A stretch of 64,000 nucleotides of DNA from Ehretia macrophylla (lineage: Eukaryota; Streptophyta; Magnoliopsida; Boraginales; Ehretiaceae): positions 36,867,052-36,931,051 of the forward strand of contig CM075772.1 of the NCBI GenBank assembly GCA_037974665.1. Reading direction: 5' to 3'. The position numbers were made by a program, and so were the translations under genes. Under the pieces are notes generated by a model. It saw only the letters and a list, made by a program, of their open reading frames with translations. It was not told the origin of the DNA and did not search any database. Shown here piece by piece: positions 1-12,057 of the stretch; within the stretch, counting starts at the first letter, position 1; each line of letters begins with the position of its first letter.

Positions 1-3000
1 TAGATGACAAAGTTGGCCATCTAACCGAACATGCATTAAATACACAATCAAACCCTAATTTACCCGTCAACAACTCACAATTCAATCACTCAACCCACAC
101 CCAATCAACTAAGGCTCAATTCAATAATTTAAAGAAAGATAACCTAAACTTCAAATAATCATATCTTACATTATACTAATCCAAACAACACCAAATCAGT
201 TTCAAACACTCACCCATTCAATCAACTACATTAGCCCACTCGGAAACCAACCAAAACACATCCAAATCATGCCCAATAACCCTAAATGTCACGCCCCGAC
301 CCAACCCCCAAGCTAAATGTTAAGTCCGGACCCAACACATGGACATAGTCTCCCCTGTACTATGGACATTCTGAAAACCTGTAAACACTTAAACAAAGTC
401 CCAACAATACAATACAAGCTTTTCTTAATTAAACAACAAAGCTATAAGGCCATCTGAGCCTTATGGTACACAATAGCTCCAAAACACACAAGCATGCGAG
501 AACTTGTTGTCAGCATAGTTTTATAATCAAAACATTCTAGGAAATCAATAAAACAACTTAAAGGATAATGCATTCTACATTCACCATCCACTCCCAAGCA
601 TGCAAGGAAATAAGGCAAGAATAAAAGTTATTACAAGACATGGCTTCCAATTCTACACCACAATCTACTATCCTTCGACTTGCGTAACAAACATATACAT
701 AGCCCTTAGGCCACAAAATAGAACATAAAACAATTAATTGAACTTTCCACATAAGTTCATTAACCACCTCAAGTTATCAGACACAGCAACTAAGGTAAAG
801 GCTCGATCTGAACTTCTTCTTCCTCAACTAAATCAACAAGCTGGGGATCACCCTCAGCGTCTCCTGAAACAGATATCGAGGTATAAACAACCACTGTTGC
901 CCAGTGAGGGATATAGTCCCGGGGCGTGCAATGCAACATATAATACAATCATACAACAATAACACTTAGACAATTAAAGAAACAATGATAACTTAAATAA
1001 CCACACATTTAAAAGGATACATTTCACACAATCCCCTATACACCAATCTTCACAAGTCTTCAATCACGATCCACGAACCACGAGCACGATCACGATAAGC
1101 CGGCATAACCCCAATCACTCCAGTGGGTGTACTCCGGATGTACCCCGAATCCTACGACCCAACATCCCCTAGCAATCTCCGGACCAGGCGAATGAGGGAA
1201 TAGGGTACGGAGTTTGAATATCCACCGGCAAGCCCTCTGCCGCCCAGCCGATATTCAACACATCCGCCCCTGACACTATGGTTGCGCAACCACTATGCAA
1301 TGCACTTAACGATGGCAAGTTAATAGCAATAATATAAGCATTAACACATATGAGGATCAACAAAGTAGGTTGACCTCGTTGCAATTAGGATAGAAGCAAA
1401 TATAGGAGCTAATAAGCAGTTTACAAATGAACATATACAAAATAAGCATAGAATCATACCAAAAGCTCCAAATCAATTTAAATTCACATATAAACACTCA
1501 AGAAGTCCTGACATGGGTTTAGAAGTGTGAGACAACTTAAATTGCACCTAAACCCCTTTGTTTTTCGAACTATTTCTCTTCCAAACCAAAGTTAATGATT
1601 TCATTTTCAAAGGAAACTCTCCCAACCTTCTAACTAACCCTCAAGGTACCCTCTCAACCCTCTAACTCGTTCAAATACCCGCGTTTACCCCGAAAGCCCC
1701 AATTTTCCTCTTTTGGCTTTAAACTACACCTACATTGTCCGGGCTTCAAACAAGGGATATCAAGGGATCTATAGCACCTAGGCAGCCTAAGGATACTAGA
1801 ATTAAAGCCCGAATCCACCCGGATTCGCATTAATCCCGAACGCCCCAAATTAAAGTCGGCTATTTTCCATTTTTAGGCAATTTAAGGGCAATGCAAGTGC
1901 ACGGGGCTATTAGGCTATCTTCACTAACACCTAAGGCATCTATTAGAAGTATTAAATCAAGCTAATTCGAGCAATTACACAAAACCCTAGAAAAAACGTC
2001 ACTATTCACCCTAAAAATCAAACTAACGATTCTAACCGTTTAAAAAGCGAAACAACGGCTCAAATGTGTTCTCTAGCATTCATATAGATGGTATATTAGC
2101 ATAGATAACAATTACAATGGCATTTGATCACATTTTCAACAAATCAAGAAATTGACAACTATTTAGAAATGCAAAAACAAGCCATGAAATCCCTCACCAC
2201 TACGCGTAGGAGCACCTAGGGACCTTGCAAACACCCTACACTAGTTGCTCAAGGCTTGGAGAGGCTTGGATTGGAGGCTTGGTGAGCAAAATCTCTTCCT
2301 TTTCTCCCTTGGAGCTGTCGGGTTCCTACTTCTGTTTTTCAGCTTTTTATTTTTTTTTCTTTTGCATTTTATGAGCCTAAGTGTTATAATAAAGGGGTTA
2401 AGTTGAGGTGGGGTCATTTGGGTGCTTAAGTGATCTAATAAAATGCGCGTTGCTAGCTCCAAAACGAGGGTAATGTATAAAACTTAGGCTAGCTAATTAA
2501 ATCTATATAGTTATTACGTAACACTATTCACTCAACTACAAAAATCATTTTCTAAACGAGCTCTCCTAACGCCGTTAGCTCAAATGCACATTTTTCCCAC
2601 TACTTTTACAATTAATATGATTTAATAAAAATGCTAATTAACTGATAGAAGGCAGTTTAAAAATGGAGTGAATAGTAACGCAAGAAGGCAGTCAATAATG
2701 CACAGAAGGAAATGCGCAAACAAGGATGCAACAGTAATTAAATGCATGGCTAAATCTCGGGCGTCACACTAAAACCCTAAGATGTCATGGCTGAAATTTC
2801 TGAATTTTGGCACGAACATCACAATCAAAAATTCGGCATTACAACGGCGCTACCACGTAATTAACAAACTTTTAGAAATCGACGGCAATCGATTCCAATA
2901 AACACAACTCAATTTAATCAACTTTGAACAAATTAATCAAATTTAAATACCCAAAAAATAAAAATTATGCTACAACTGATAAAAACTCGTAGTATTACAG

Positions 3001-4033
3001 CTAAATGATCCCTACCATGCAAGGAGCAATAATCTAACATCAGATTAACATTCTAACGGTTCAATAATCATTTATACGCATAAACACAAAATATGAGTTT
3101 TGAGATTTAGAATTTTTCTCTCACCTTTGATGTGTTTTGATGCAAGAAATGTGTAGAATGGATGCCAAACAAGTGAAATCGAGTTTTGAATCACTAAATT
3201 CGGCTTTGAAATGCAAAATCTATGAGAAAAATGCTTTGAAAATGCCTTCATCTTTCTCCTCCAAGGAGCCACGGTTTTGTGTGTGTTTTTGGGGTATTTT
3301 TGTGCTTTGTGAGTGTGTGTTGGTGATATAAGCTTGTTGGTCAACCATTTAAATGATAGTCAAAGTTGAAACTTAGCATTTTTTTGTGTTTTCTTAACTT
3401 TAAATGCATTTTCTTGATCACCAAAGTTCAAAACAATTATTAAACACTCAAGATAGTTCAAGTAGATTATTTTTAGGTGACAAGAAGTTTTACAATCAAA
3501 TAATTCTACCCGAGTCGGCTTATAACTCGATTTTTGCAAAAGAAGGTGAAAAGTCATATTATTTATTTTCAAATGTCTTTTGAATGCATAATTAATCTAA
3601 AATCATTTAATACCACATATAAATACATTTATATTAATATATACTAGGTCAACAAAAGTCAATGCAAGAATCGGGTTTAGAAAAAATTATTATTTGGCTC
3701 AAAAACGCTATTTTTCGCCCGAAAAGTCTATTTAAATTACTATTCCGTTTCAGAATCAATTTTTATCAAACATGGGTCTATTAATAATGGAGGACTAGGT
3801 TTTAAGATGTTTAAAATACCCCTGTAAAAATTTTAGCGGACAGGTGTTCAAAAGTACTATTCACCATAACCGACGATAAAATTTCTGATTCTGTTTTTTA
3901 TGAAAATTTCATAAATGCACATTTAGCATGTTCTAGGAGTATTAATATCAAAATTATCACATTCTAAGTCATATAGCACATAAACAGGTCAATTCATGCA
4001 AAACGAGACAGGATAGAAAAGTGGGGTTTCACA
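1..4033 (-). repeat. Left (3') LTR of family D, interrupted and truncated
   Basis: Bases 1-286 align by eye with about 6083-6370 of the right LTR. After the inserted LTR (287-2773 with TSD), bases 2774-4033 continue the match, for example the shared text around GGCGCTACCACGTAATTAAC, and end in TTTCACA at 4033. The two LTRs differ at many positions and small indels, so this insertion is older than the full-length family A element at 32930. Confidence 0.85.
287..2768 (-). mobile_element. Family A solo LTR
   Basis: A 2482-bp LTR starts TGTCACGCCCCGACCC and ends GGCGTCACA, matching the LTRs of the complete element at 32930-42955 along its whole length. It is flanked by a perfect 5-bp TSD, CTAAA (282-286 and 2769-2773). 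Removing it restores the continuity of the family D LTR, so it went into D after D was in place. There is no internal sequence, PBS or PPT, as expected after LTR-LTR recombination. Short open frames in it recur in other family A LTRs and are not taken as genes. Confidence 0.95.
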
Positions 4034-4790
4034 GCAACTTCTCTCTTCATATTATTCCACCAGTAATGTTGCTTCCTTTCCTGATACATCTTGGTTCCAC
4101 CAGGATGAATAGTATACTTAGAATTATGAGCCTCCTCCAGAATACCTCGCCTCAAGCCCGGTTCATCGGGAACACAAACCTTGTTCTGAAACCGATGAAT
4201 ACCATCCTCATGCACTTTGAAGTCAGACTGATCATCCGTGATCTAATCCTTGATCTTTTGAAGTTTAACATCAAGTTGCTGAGCTTCTTTGATCTGAGAC
4301 AATAATAAAGGTTGAATACGGAGATGTGAACACATCACCCCAACCTGAGTCAACTCCGGTCTCCAATAAGTGAATTCCTCAAGAACCTCCCATTTCTTGA
4401 TAGCCAAACAAGAAACACTCGCCTTACGGCTAAGAGCGTCTACCACAATATTTGCCTTCCCAGGCAGATAATTGATAGAACAATTATAATCTCCGAGAAG
4501 TTCCATCCACCTCTGCTGACGCATATTCAACTCCTTCTGTGAGAATAAATATTTAAGGCTCTTATTATCAGTGAAAATCATGAACTTACTGCCCCACAAA
4601 TAATGACGCCACTTTTTCAGTGAGAAAACAACAGTTGCCAACTCAAGATCATGAGTCGGATAGTTCACCTCATAAGGCTTCAACTTTCAAGAAGCATAGG
4701 CAATAACCCGACCATTCTGCATAAGAACACATCCCAAGCCTTCCTTGGATGCATCACTGTAGATAACCATATTATCGGTCCCCTCTGGTC
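4034..4790 (-). pseudogene. Family D pol remnant: RNase H and integrase zinc region
   Basis: Reading the minus strand from about 4790 to 4034, an RNase H segment ([14 protein letters not shown], then YPTHDLELA and FTDNKSLKYL) leads into the integrase N-terminal zinc region ([20 protein letters not shown]). One in-frame stop lies just upstream of 4683, where related elements have Arg in [10 protein letters not shown]. The order matches pol of the full-length family A element, but everything after the zinc region is deleted and joined directly to the 3' LTR at 4033. The upstream side, around 4785, joins abruptly to leader sequence near the PBS. Confidence 0.85.
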
Positions 4791-5080
4791 CTCGGTCTAC
4801 CAATCATTCTTCTAATCAAAGAGTTAGCGTAGGTTATAACACATAAACAAACTATGAACAACTATTAACACCTAAACAACAAACTCATATAAAGCACATA
4901 AATCACTTAAGTATCAATCACATAAACAAATTAATCACATAATCATATAAGCACTAAATCACAAAATCACTTAATCACTTAACCATATAATCACATAGTT
5001 CAATTTCTTTCACTTCATACATACTTTCATGCTAAGACCATTACCCACAATCCGAGAATACCCTGGCTGACAGCTAACCT
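4791..5080 (-). other. Family D leader remnant
   Basis: A/C-rich sequence with many CACATAA-like short tracts lies between the pol break and the PBS. It resembles the leader between gag and the PBS in the family A element (40114-40447) in base composition and in the motif ACCGAGAA/TCCGAGAATA close to the PBS. No coding signal is seen. Confidence 0.55.
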
Positions 5081-5093
5081 GGCTCTGATACCA
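5081..5093 (-). other. Primer binding site of family D
   Basis: The minus strand reads TGGTATCAGAGCC, complementary to the 3' end of plant initiator tRNA-Met, six bases inside the 5' LTR edge at 5100. This fixes the element's orientation as minus. Confidence 0.9.
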
Positions 5094-5099
5094 CTTAAA

Positions 5100-7476
5100 T
5101 GTCACGCCCCAACTCGACCCCATCTACAATCAGTCAGGACGCAATGGAATTTCGGCAGTATAATGACAGTAATTAAGACCCCGAGGCTTTAAACCAACAT
5201 CTTAGAACATCACACAACCAAACTCCACTACCATTCAACAATCAACTCTCAATACCATTAACAACATACAACATAACCATATTATACAATAATCATTCTT
5301 AGTTATACACCTCCGTTCCAACATAATACCTTAACTTTAACATACATATGAAAATAGATTATAAAGCAACTTAGTAATCTAAACATGATCAAAAGAAAGG
5401 CTACTAAGTCAACATACATATGTATTCATAATAAGGTAGGTTTTACAATACATCATATTACAATAACTAAAAACAAACTCATGGCAAAGACTTCTGCACA
5501 TAAGACTCATCCACATAAGGCACATCTTCCTCTTCTGGAGGCACGTACCCGTAATCTTGCTCAAGGACACATGTAAGCATGCAATAATAGAGAGTGAGCT
5601 TATATAAAACAAGCTCAGTGAGGATCTGATAGTTCTCTAACAGTATTTACTAGACTCCTTGGAAATGATCCTTTGAGCAGTAAACAAACAATAAAACATC
5701 AATAACAATATAAACATATAACTATAATGACCAATCAATAAAGGATACACTAGTTGGCGTAGCTCCAAACGCCATCACGATCTTAACCATTCTTCTTATA
5801 ACTCCCCATTACTCACGCACCCAAGGTACCTCACTAGCCCCTCCCTCCATGACACCTCCGTCATGCGAGGTGGGGGTAGCCTCTGGTAGTCATGCCGTTA
5901 TCAACCCGACGCTGCCCAAGAGGTGGTACACACATACCAAGACTCAGCAATAATAAAAAACATCATATCATAGGAGGACAACCTTTTTCGTTGACTATTT
6001 CCCGGTTCATCAATAATCAATCAATAATCATCTTTTCATCAATATAACATCAAGTATTCAATTAAACAACAAACAACAAAGTTAGATGACAAAGTAGGTC
6101 ATCCAACTTAAGATGCATTAAACACGTAATCTAACCCTAGTTTAACCATTTACAACTCACAATTCAATCACTCAAACACCACCAAATCATCTAAAGGCAT
6201 AGATCAACAATTTAAAGAAAGACAACCTAAACTTCAAATAATCATATCTTACATTCTACTAATCCAAACAACTCCAAATCAGTTTCTAACACTCACCCAT
6301 TCAATCAACTACAATAGCCCTCTCGGAAACCAACCAAAACACATCAAAATCAAGCCCAACAACCCTAAAACCTCAATGCACCCAGGCTGAAAATTCTGAA
6401 ATTTCACCCAAACATCGCAATCGAAAATTTGGCATTATAACGGCGCTACCACGTAATTAACAAACTTTTAAAAATCAACGGCAATCAATTCCAACAACTA
6501 TAACTCAAAATAATCAACAAATGGCCAATCTATCAACTTTAAAAATCTGAAAATAAAAATTAATGCTACAACAGTTCAAATCTCACAAGAATACATATAA
6601 TTGATCCTTAGCATGCACTGGGCAATAATATAACTTCAAATTAACATTCTAACGGTTCAAAATGCAATTATAAACAAAAACATAAAAAATGACTTTTGAG
6701 ATCTAGAACTTTTCTCTCACCTTTGATGCGAAACAAGCCTAGATATGCGTGCCCAACAAGTGAAATCCAACTCGGTACGAAAAACTACGGACAAAAAACT
6801 AGGTTTTTCTATGAAATTTTACTTTGAAAACTTGAAGAAAAAGCTTTGTTTTTCTCTCTATGGCTCTCGGACATGCATGTGCAAAATAAGTGTGTTTTGT
6901 GTTGTGTTAGTAGGTGTTGATGCTAATATACTCAAAGTCAAACAAAATAAATGAATGTCAAATGTGGAAACTTAGTTATTTTTAGTATTTTTTTGTCTTT
7001 TAATTCATTTCTTGACTATTTCTTGCTCAACTTTTAAATTAACACTTAATATAATTCTACACATTATATTTTAGGTGACAAAGAGTTTTATATTTAGATA
7101 ATTTCACCCGAGTCGGCTTAAAACTCGGTTTCTTACAAAAGAAATTGTAAAAATCTTTAAAATTTCAAAACCGATTCCAAATCCGTTTTAATCAAACATG
7201 GGTCTAGTAATACCCGAGGACTAGGTTTTAAAATGTTTAAAATACCCCTGTAAAGATTTTAACGGACAGGTGTTTAAAATACTATTCACCAAAATCGGTG
7301 ATAAAATTTCTAATTCCGTTTTTGATGAAAATTTCATGAATGCACACTTAGCATGTATTAGAAGTATTAATCACATATTTAACACATTCTAAGTCATATA
7401 GCACATAAACAGGTCAATTCACACAAAATCAGGTAAAACACGCAAATCGACATAAAGCAAAATATAGGGTCTTACA
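5100..7476 (-). repeat. Right (5') LTR of family D
   Basis: A 2377-bp LTR starts TGTCACGCCCCAACTCG and ends GGTCTTACA at 7476. It abuts the PBS on one side and mitochondrial rpl2 intron sequence on the other. The short open frames seen within it are not conserved coding regions. Confidence 0.85.
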
Positions 7477-7545
7477 AGAAGAGCCGAACGAGGCAAGTCA
7501 CGTATGGTTCGGGAGCTGAGCCCCAGCACAGGGGCTTAGGTCAAC
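7477..7545 (+). other. rpl2: 3' end of rpl2 group II intron (domains V and VI)
   Basis: A domain V-like hairpin begins GAGCCGAACG at 7481 and closes with GTATGGTTC around 7503-7511. It is followed by a domain VI-like stem (AGCCCC...GGGGCT, about 7518-7536) and an exon junction at about 7545/7546. The rest of the intron and exon 1 are absent: the family D LTR begins directly upstream. Identity as the rpl2 intron is inferred from the rpl2 exon that follows. Confidence 0.65.
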
Positions 7546-8179
7546 ACTTATATAATAGCCAATCATCAATTGGAAGTGGACAAGATGGTGATGAATTGCG
7601 ATTGGTCTAAACCTTCGACTCGCGACTTATTGCGACCTGCCCAGAATGCCTATACATACTAAGACCTTGTTCGCACAATGAAGAAAAGCTATGTGGAAGG
7701 GGGTAGTCAGCTAGCTGCTTCTTGGCCATGCCCCTTACTTATAGATACGAGATACTTGATCTTTATTTTCAAATAGGAAATTGCATACCATTAGCCGATA
7801 TACGTATAGGAACATGGGTACATAATATTGAATTCTAGGTCAAGGTGCAAAGCTGGCTCGAGCCGCAGGAACGTTTGCTAAAATAATGAAGAAACCAGTA
7901 CCCCCTACACTCTCTCTTAGGCTTATGCGGCTACCTTCGGGTGTTGAAAAAGTCACTGATTCCCGATGTCGAGCTACTATTGGTATAATTTTCAATCCCA
8001 ACCATGGTGCACGTAGGCTTAGAAAAGCTGGACAAAGTCGGTGGGCAGCGGGCAGACGCCCCGTTGTTCGTGGTATTGCAATGAATCCAGTGGATCATCC
8101 TCATGGAAGAGGTGAGGGGAGCACGAAAGAAGGTAGACCTTCGGGAACAAATATTGGACCGAGAAGAAAAAGAGGGTAA
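7546..8179 (+). pseudogene. rpl2: rpl2 exon 2 pseudogene fused to the 3' end of rps19
   Basis: The translation matches plant mitochondrial ribosomal protein L2 (large subunit): NCDWSKPST, LVRTMKKSYVEGGSQLAASW, GNCIPLADIRIGTWVHNIEF, GQGAKLARAAGTFAKIM, then LPSGVEK, NPNHGAR and AMNPVDHPHG. The frame breaks near 7660 (stop TAA), near 7771-7785 (frameshift) and near 7837 (TAG and frameshift between HNIEF and GQGAKL). The last open stretch (7886-8179, 97 codons) runs from L2 straight into RPSGTNIGPRRKRG, which is the C-terminus of mitochondrial S19. The L2 C-terminus and most of rps19 are therefore missing, apparently through deletion between similar GGTAGACCTTCG-like sites. Function was probably lost. 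Confidence 0.85.
8130..8179 (+). pseudogene. rps19: rps19 3' remnant
   Basis: The final residues of the chimeric frame (RPSGTNIGPRRKRG then TAA) match the end of plant mitochondrial ribosomal protein S19, which normally lies just upstream of rps3. Only about the last 15-17 codons remain, in frame with the rpl2 part, and rps3 starts 18 bases later at 8198, the usual spacing. Confidence 0.75.
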
Positions 8180-8197
8180 AGTGAAGTCTAAGCGCAT

Positions 8198-11100
8198 ATG
8201 GCACGAAAAGGAAATCCGATTTCTATAAGACTTGATCTGAATCGTAGTTCAGATTCAAGTCGGTTCAGTGAGGGCGACCGCGAAAGTCACCGAATGGGTC
8301 AGTCTTTTCCTTCAGTTTGTCCCATAGTTTAAATAGAAAAAGGCGGGGAGGACGTTGCAGATATTCGGGGCGGACACGACTTCTTCTAAGGCTAGAAGAC
8401 CACTGGAAGACACCTAAGACTAGAGCATGTCGTGAAAGAAACACACTGGGCAGGCGTGCTTCGACCGTGTCTTCGGGGCACATTGAATGTAGATATCATG
8501 AACGCGAGGTGCAAGATACCAGGCCGAGAAACCCCGACAACTACTTCCCTATGCGCCAATCACTAGCGCATCCAAGGCCCCGACACCTAGCTCAGTTGAA
8601 GAGGCCTAGCTTGATCTGAGAAGTGCTAATTCGGTTCGGATAGACTTCATTCAAGAATGCCACCATCTTTGGAATCAATAAGAAAAGAAGTACTAAGTTT
8701 CAAATCAGTGAAAAAATCGAAACGAAAGAAGAGACGTTTCTCGCTTGGCGCCTAAAACGCACTATGCTCCGCTTTAACAAATGAGAGTTTTCAGTGGAAC
8801 CGTTGAACAACGTGAGCTGGTTTGATGCGTGGGACAGAGGGCTCGTAGTACTTGCTAGCGCAGCTATGCAGTGGAAGGGAAGGAGCCTAAATCGACCCCC
8901 TTCTTTCTTTTTTTTCTTTTTTTTAAAAAAAGCAGTACAAGTAGATTAGACTCTCGGATAAGACTAAGTAGCTACCGACCGATCTAACACGCCCTTGACC
9001 TATTTTGATTAAGACCAAAAACCTATCTAAAGTGGAGCCTAGTTTAAGCTGTGAAACAAAGGATAGAATGAAAAATACAGAATAACAACTAGTAGGGATA
9101 TAGATGGAGTCTCGCTCAGTAAAGAGAGTTGTAGATTCGTAAAACAGGACAAGACTTTCGATTATCGTGCTAGCTACAATCTTTCTAAAACAAGAAGGGA
9201 GAAAGTTGACTTTGAGAAAGAAGGGCCAACTATTTAGATTAGAATCTTAGTAAAGGAAGCAAGGACTTGAGCTGCACGAAAGCCGTTGCGCTAACACGCA
9301 TCCGTTTTCTTGCTCGTCAGCGATTTAGTTTTCAATAAGGACATTTAGGCTTTACTAATAAGATAGAATAGAAAGGGCTTTTTCATCAAGGTTAGTAGGT
9401 TTGGAACCCTATACAAAGCGCTTCTCCTTTCAAATGACAACTGCATCTTCCTACTGCGAGGGCCTTACACAAAACCAAACCACCCCCCGCCCTATCAAGT
9501 ACCTGTTGCTTCGCTGGTAGCCCACTTAGATTAGGGGGCATTGTCCTTCAATTCTTACCAACCTCTGGTGTGTAATCGATATATTGCTAGCTAGAACTCG
9601 GTCGAATAAGAATCATAGATTCCTTTTGCTATCAATTTCTTATTCATTATAGGCGATCAGCTGGTGCTCCTTTCTCATCTCAAACCAGAACAACCTGAAC
9701 ATTATGGAAGATAAAGAAAGACCACCTGAGCGAATCAACCAAAGGTACTTGACTTATTTGAACCGAACGATATTGGCTTAAAGCTAAGCCTATCACAAGA
9801 TAAAAATACCTTGATCAGCGAGGATGAGCATCTCAAAGTATGGGGCAAAGGATCAAGCGCTTTGAATTTGTCTCCCGGGATCCACCACAGGTTGGGTTTG
9901 AGAGCCGTGTGATGGGTGACTATCCAGCACGGTTCGGAGAACACTTTGAGTCTACATTGGTAAATGGAAGTCCATCTCCTATCAAGCAAGATGGAAGTGG
10001 ATCTTCCCACAGTGGAGTCACCATTAACTCTATTTATTATTATGGTAAATCAGTGTATCAAGATGTCAATCTGAGATCGTATTTCAGTTCTATACGTCCA
10101 CCTACGAGACTCACCTTTGGCTTTCGTCTCAGTTGGTGTATTATTCTACATTTTCCCAAAAGAACTTTCTTTCATTTCTTTCTTCCCCGTCGACCATGAC
10201 GACTGAAACGAGGCGAAAAATCCAGACCCGGAAAGGAGAAGGGTCGGTGGTAGGCATTTGGGAAAGTCGGCTTGATCGAGTGTCTTCATTCAAGGGATGG
10301 TACAAAAAAAGAACAAAAGGAAGTGAGAGGCTAGAGGGCAGGGAAAAGAGTTGAGTCGATTAGGCCCGACATGCTAGAGAAGCAAAACGAAATAAGGATT
10401 TGGCCGAAAAAAGAAGCAAGGCTATGGATACCATGACCGATCACCATCGATAAAGAAGAATCTTTCTAAATCACTTTGGGTTAGTGGGGCCTTCAAGCAT
10501 CCGAAATATGCTGGGGTTGTAAATGACATCGCGTTCCTGATAGAAAATGATGACTCCTTCAGAAAAACAAAGTTATTCAAGTTCTTTTTCCCAAAGAAGT
10601 CCCGCTCCGACGGCCCGATGAGTCATCTGCTTAAAAGGACCCTTCGTGCAGTGCGCCCTTCCTTGAATTATTCGGTCATGCAATACTTTGTGAATACAAA
10701 GAATAAAATGTATTTCGACCCGTCATAGTTCACAATCATTTCGTGGCACCAGGCGTGGCTGAACCATCTATGATGGGGAGAGCTAATGCACATGAAAGAA
10801 GCTTAGATAAGAGAATATGTTCTCGCATTGCTTTTTTTGTAGAAAGCTCGACCAACAAGAAAAAAATGTTTGGCCAAAGCCAAAAAGAGGTTTCCCCACT
10901 TCATTCGCCAAGTGAATGATCTTCGCTTCGCAAGAACAACAAAAACAACCATCTCGCTCTTTTCTTTCTTCGGTGCTACCTTTTTTTTTCCAAGGGATGG
11001 GCTTCGGGTGTATAATAACCATTTTTTTTAGGATGCCCTAGAACAACTCCTAGGTCAATTAAGGATAAAATGTTGGAACCTCATGGGTAAGGATAAGGTA

Positions 11101-11788
11101 ATGGAATTAATCGAGAAATTCATAAGCCTAGGTAGGATAGGACAATTGATAAAGGGGATATAGATGATCATAGAGATCAAAGTGAGAAATAGAAGAATTC
11201 CGTATGGGTACAACTCTTATTTGAACAAAGTGAAAAAAATACAATCTTTGTTGTCTAATAGAACTAGCACTAATACCTTAATTGAATCGATAAAGATCAA
11301 ATCTGTTTATCAAAGTGCTTCTCCGATTGCTCAAGACATCTCTTTTCAACCAAGGAACAAAACAAGATCACTTTGTTCCATTTTTAGTAAACTAGTAAAG
11401 GATATTCTATTAGTAATAAAAAAAAAGAGTGGAGGGGATTCGTATATGTTGTTCAAGTCGATAAGAAGGTGCAGAAATATCTAGAACGGAATGCAAAAAG
11501 TATGGAAAAACATCTCGTAACGGATTTAACAAGAAAATAGATTATGCTCCTGCGGAAGTATCTACTTGTTACGGAATCTCAGCTGTCAAAGTGTGGATTT
11601 CATATAGTAAAAAAAAGGGGGCGTGTTATATCCAAAATGTACAAAATATAGTAAATATCGTAAAGGCAGATGTAGTAGGGGTTGCAAACCAGACGGTACA
11701 CAGCTTGGTTTTGGAGGATATGGCACTAAACGTTGTAGAGCTAGTCGTCTTTCATATTGAGCCATTGAAGCAGCGCGTCGGGCTATAA
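8198..11788 (+). pseudogene. rps3: rps3 pseudogene with group II intron
   Basis: Exon 1 (8198-8271) starts ATG and encodes MARKGNPISIRLDLNRSSDS, the S3 N-terminus. Exon 2 opens at 10034 ([17 protein letters not shown], then [12 protein letters not shown]) and stops at a TGA (10197-10199) where S3 continues with Arg, probably CGA to TGA. S3-like text goes on in shifting frames: [72 protein letters not shown] (11164 onward), [18 protein letters not shown]. An in-frame TAG precedes 11164, and a further frameshift lies near 11440-11580. The last S3 frame ([10 protein letters not shown]) stays open to 11788, overlapping rpl16, as is normal for this gene pair. With many stops and shifts the gene is dead. 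Confidence 0.92.
8272..10033 (+). other. Group II intron in rps3
   Basis: Joining 8271 to 10034 restores Phe-Ser-Asp-Tyr across the junction, which defines a 1762-bp intron after nucleotide 74 of rps3, the known position in seed plants. It starts GGGCGACC and ends AT. A domain V hairpin, GAGCCGTGTG...CAGCACGGTTCGG, sits at 9902-9937. No maturase frame is present. The open frames inside (for example at 8317-8619) look like chance. Confidence 0.85.
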
Positions 11789-12057
11789 TCGAACACTTCC
11801 ATTGTCCTATGAGCGGACAATTCCGATGAAATAGTAAGATATGGGTAAGCGTTCTCGCATATCTCCCTATTGCCAGGAAACCTACAGAAGTAAGAATGGG
11901 ACGAGGAAAAGGAAATCCTAAAGGTTGGGTTGCTAGTGTGTTCACGGGACAAATCCTATTTGAAATTGATGGTGTGAGTTTGTCAAATGCTCGACAAGCC
12001 ACTACATTAGCGGCACATAAACCATGTTCGTCAACCAAGTTTGTTCAGTGGTCGTAA
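11623..12057 (+). pseudogene. rpl16: rpl16 pseudogene, GTG start, two in-frame TGA codons
   Basis: One continuous frame of 144 codons matches plant mitochondrial ribosomal protein L16: [33 protein letters not shown], then after two stops GKPTEV-like text, RMGRGKGNP, GQILFEIDGVSLSNARQA and a closing AHKPCSSTKFVQWS before TAA (12055-12057). The likely start is GTG at 11623, a start used by plant mitochondrial rpl16, inside the overlap with rps3. Two codons that are Arg in the family are TGA here (11758-11760 and 11827-11829), each explained by CGA to TGA. No frameshift is needed. The gene is broken but well preserved. Confidence 0.92.

Larger units (their letters stand above)
1..7476 (-). mobile_element. 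Family D Ty3/gypsy element, internally deleted, left end outside window
   Basis: Two related LTRs flank a shrunken interior. The right LTR (5100-7476) is the 5' LTR of a minus-strand element. It is preceded on the plus strand by the complement of a tRNA-Met PBS at 5081-5093. The left LTR (1-4033) is the 3' LTR, cut by the window edge and split by a family A solo LTR. The interior (4034-5099) keeps only RNase H and the start of integrase; gag, protease, RT and most of integrase are gone, and so is the PPT that should border 4033. The right flank (7477 on) is mitochondrial. The left TSD lies outside the window, so the pair cannot be checked. Confidence 0.85.

Noticed and set aside
8317-8619. 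100-codon frame inside the rps3 intron, possible maturase
   Set aside because: It is basic but has no RT or domain X motifs, and this intron is not known to encode a maturase.
11586-12038. 150-codon minus-strand open frame
   Set aside because: It is antisense to rpl16, whose plus-strand frame matches L16 over its whole length.
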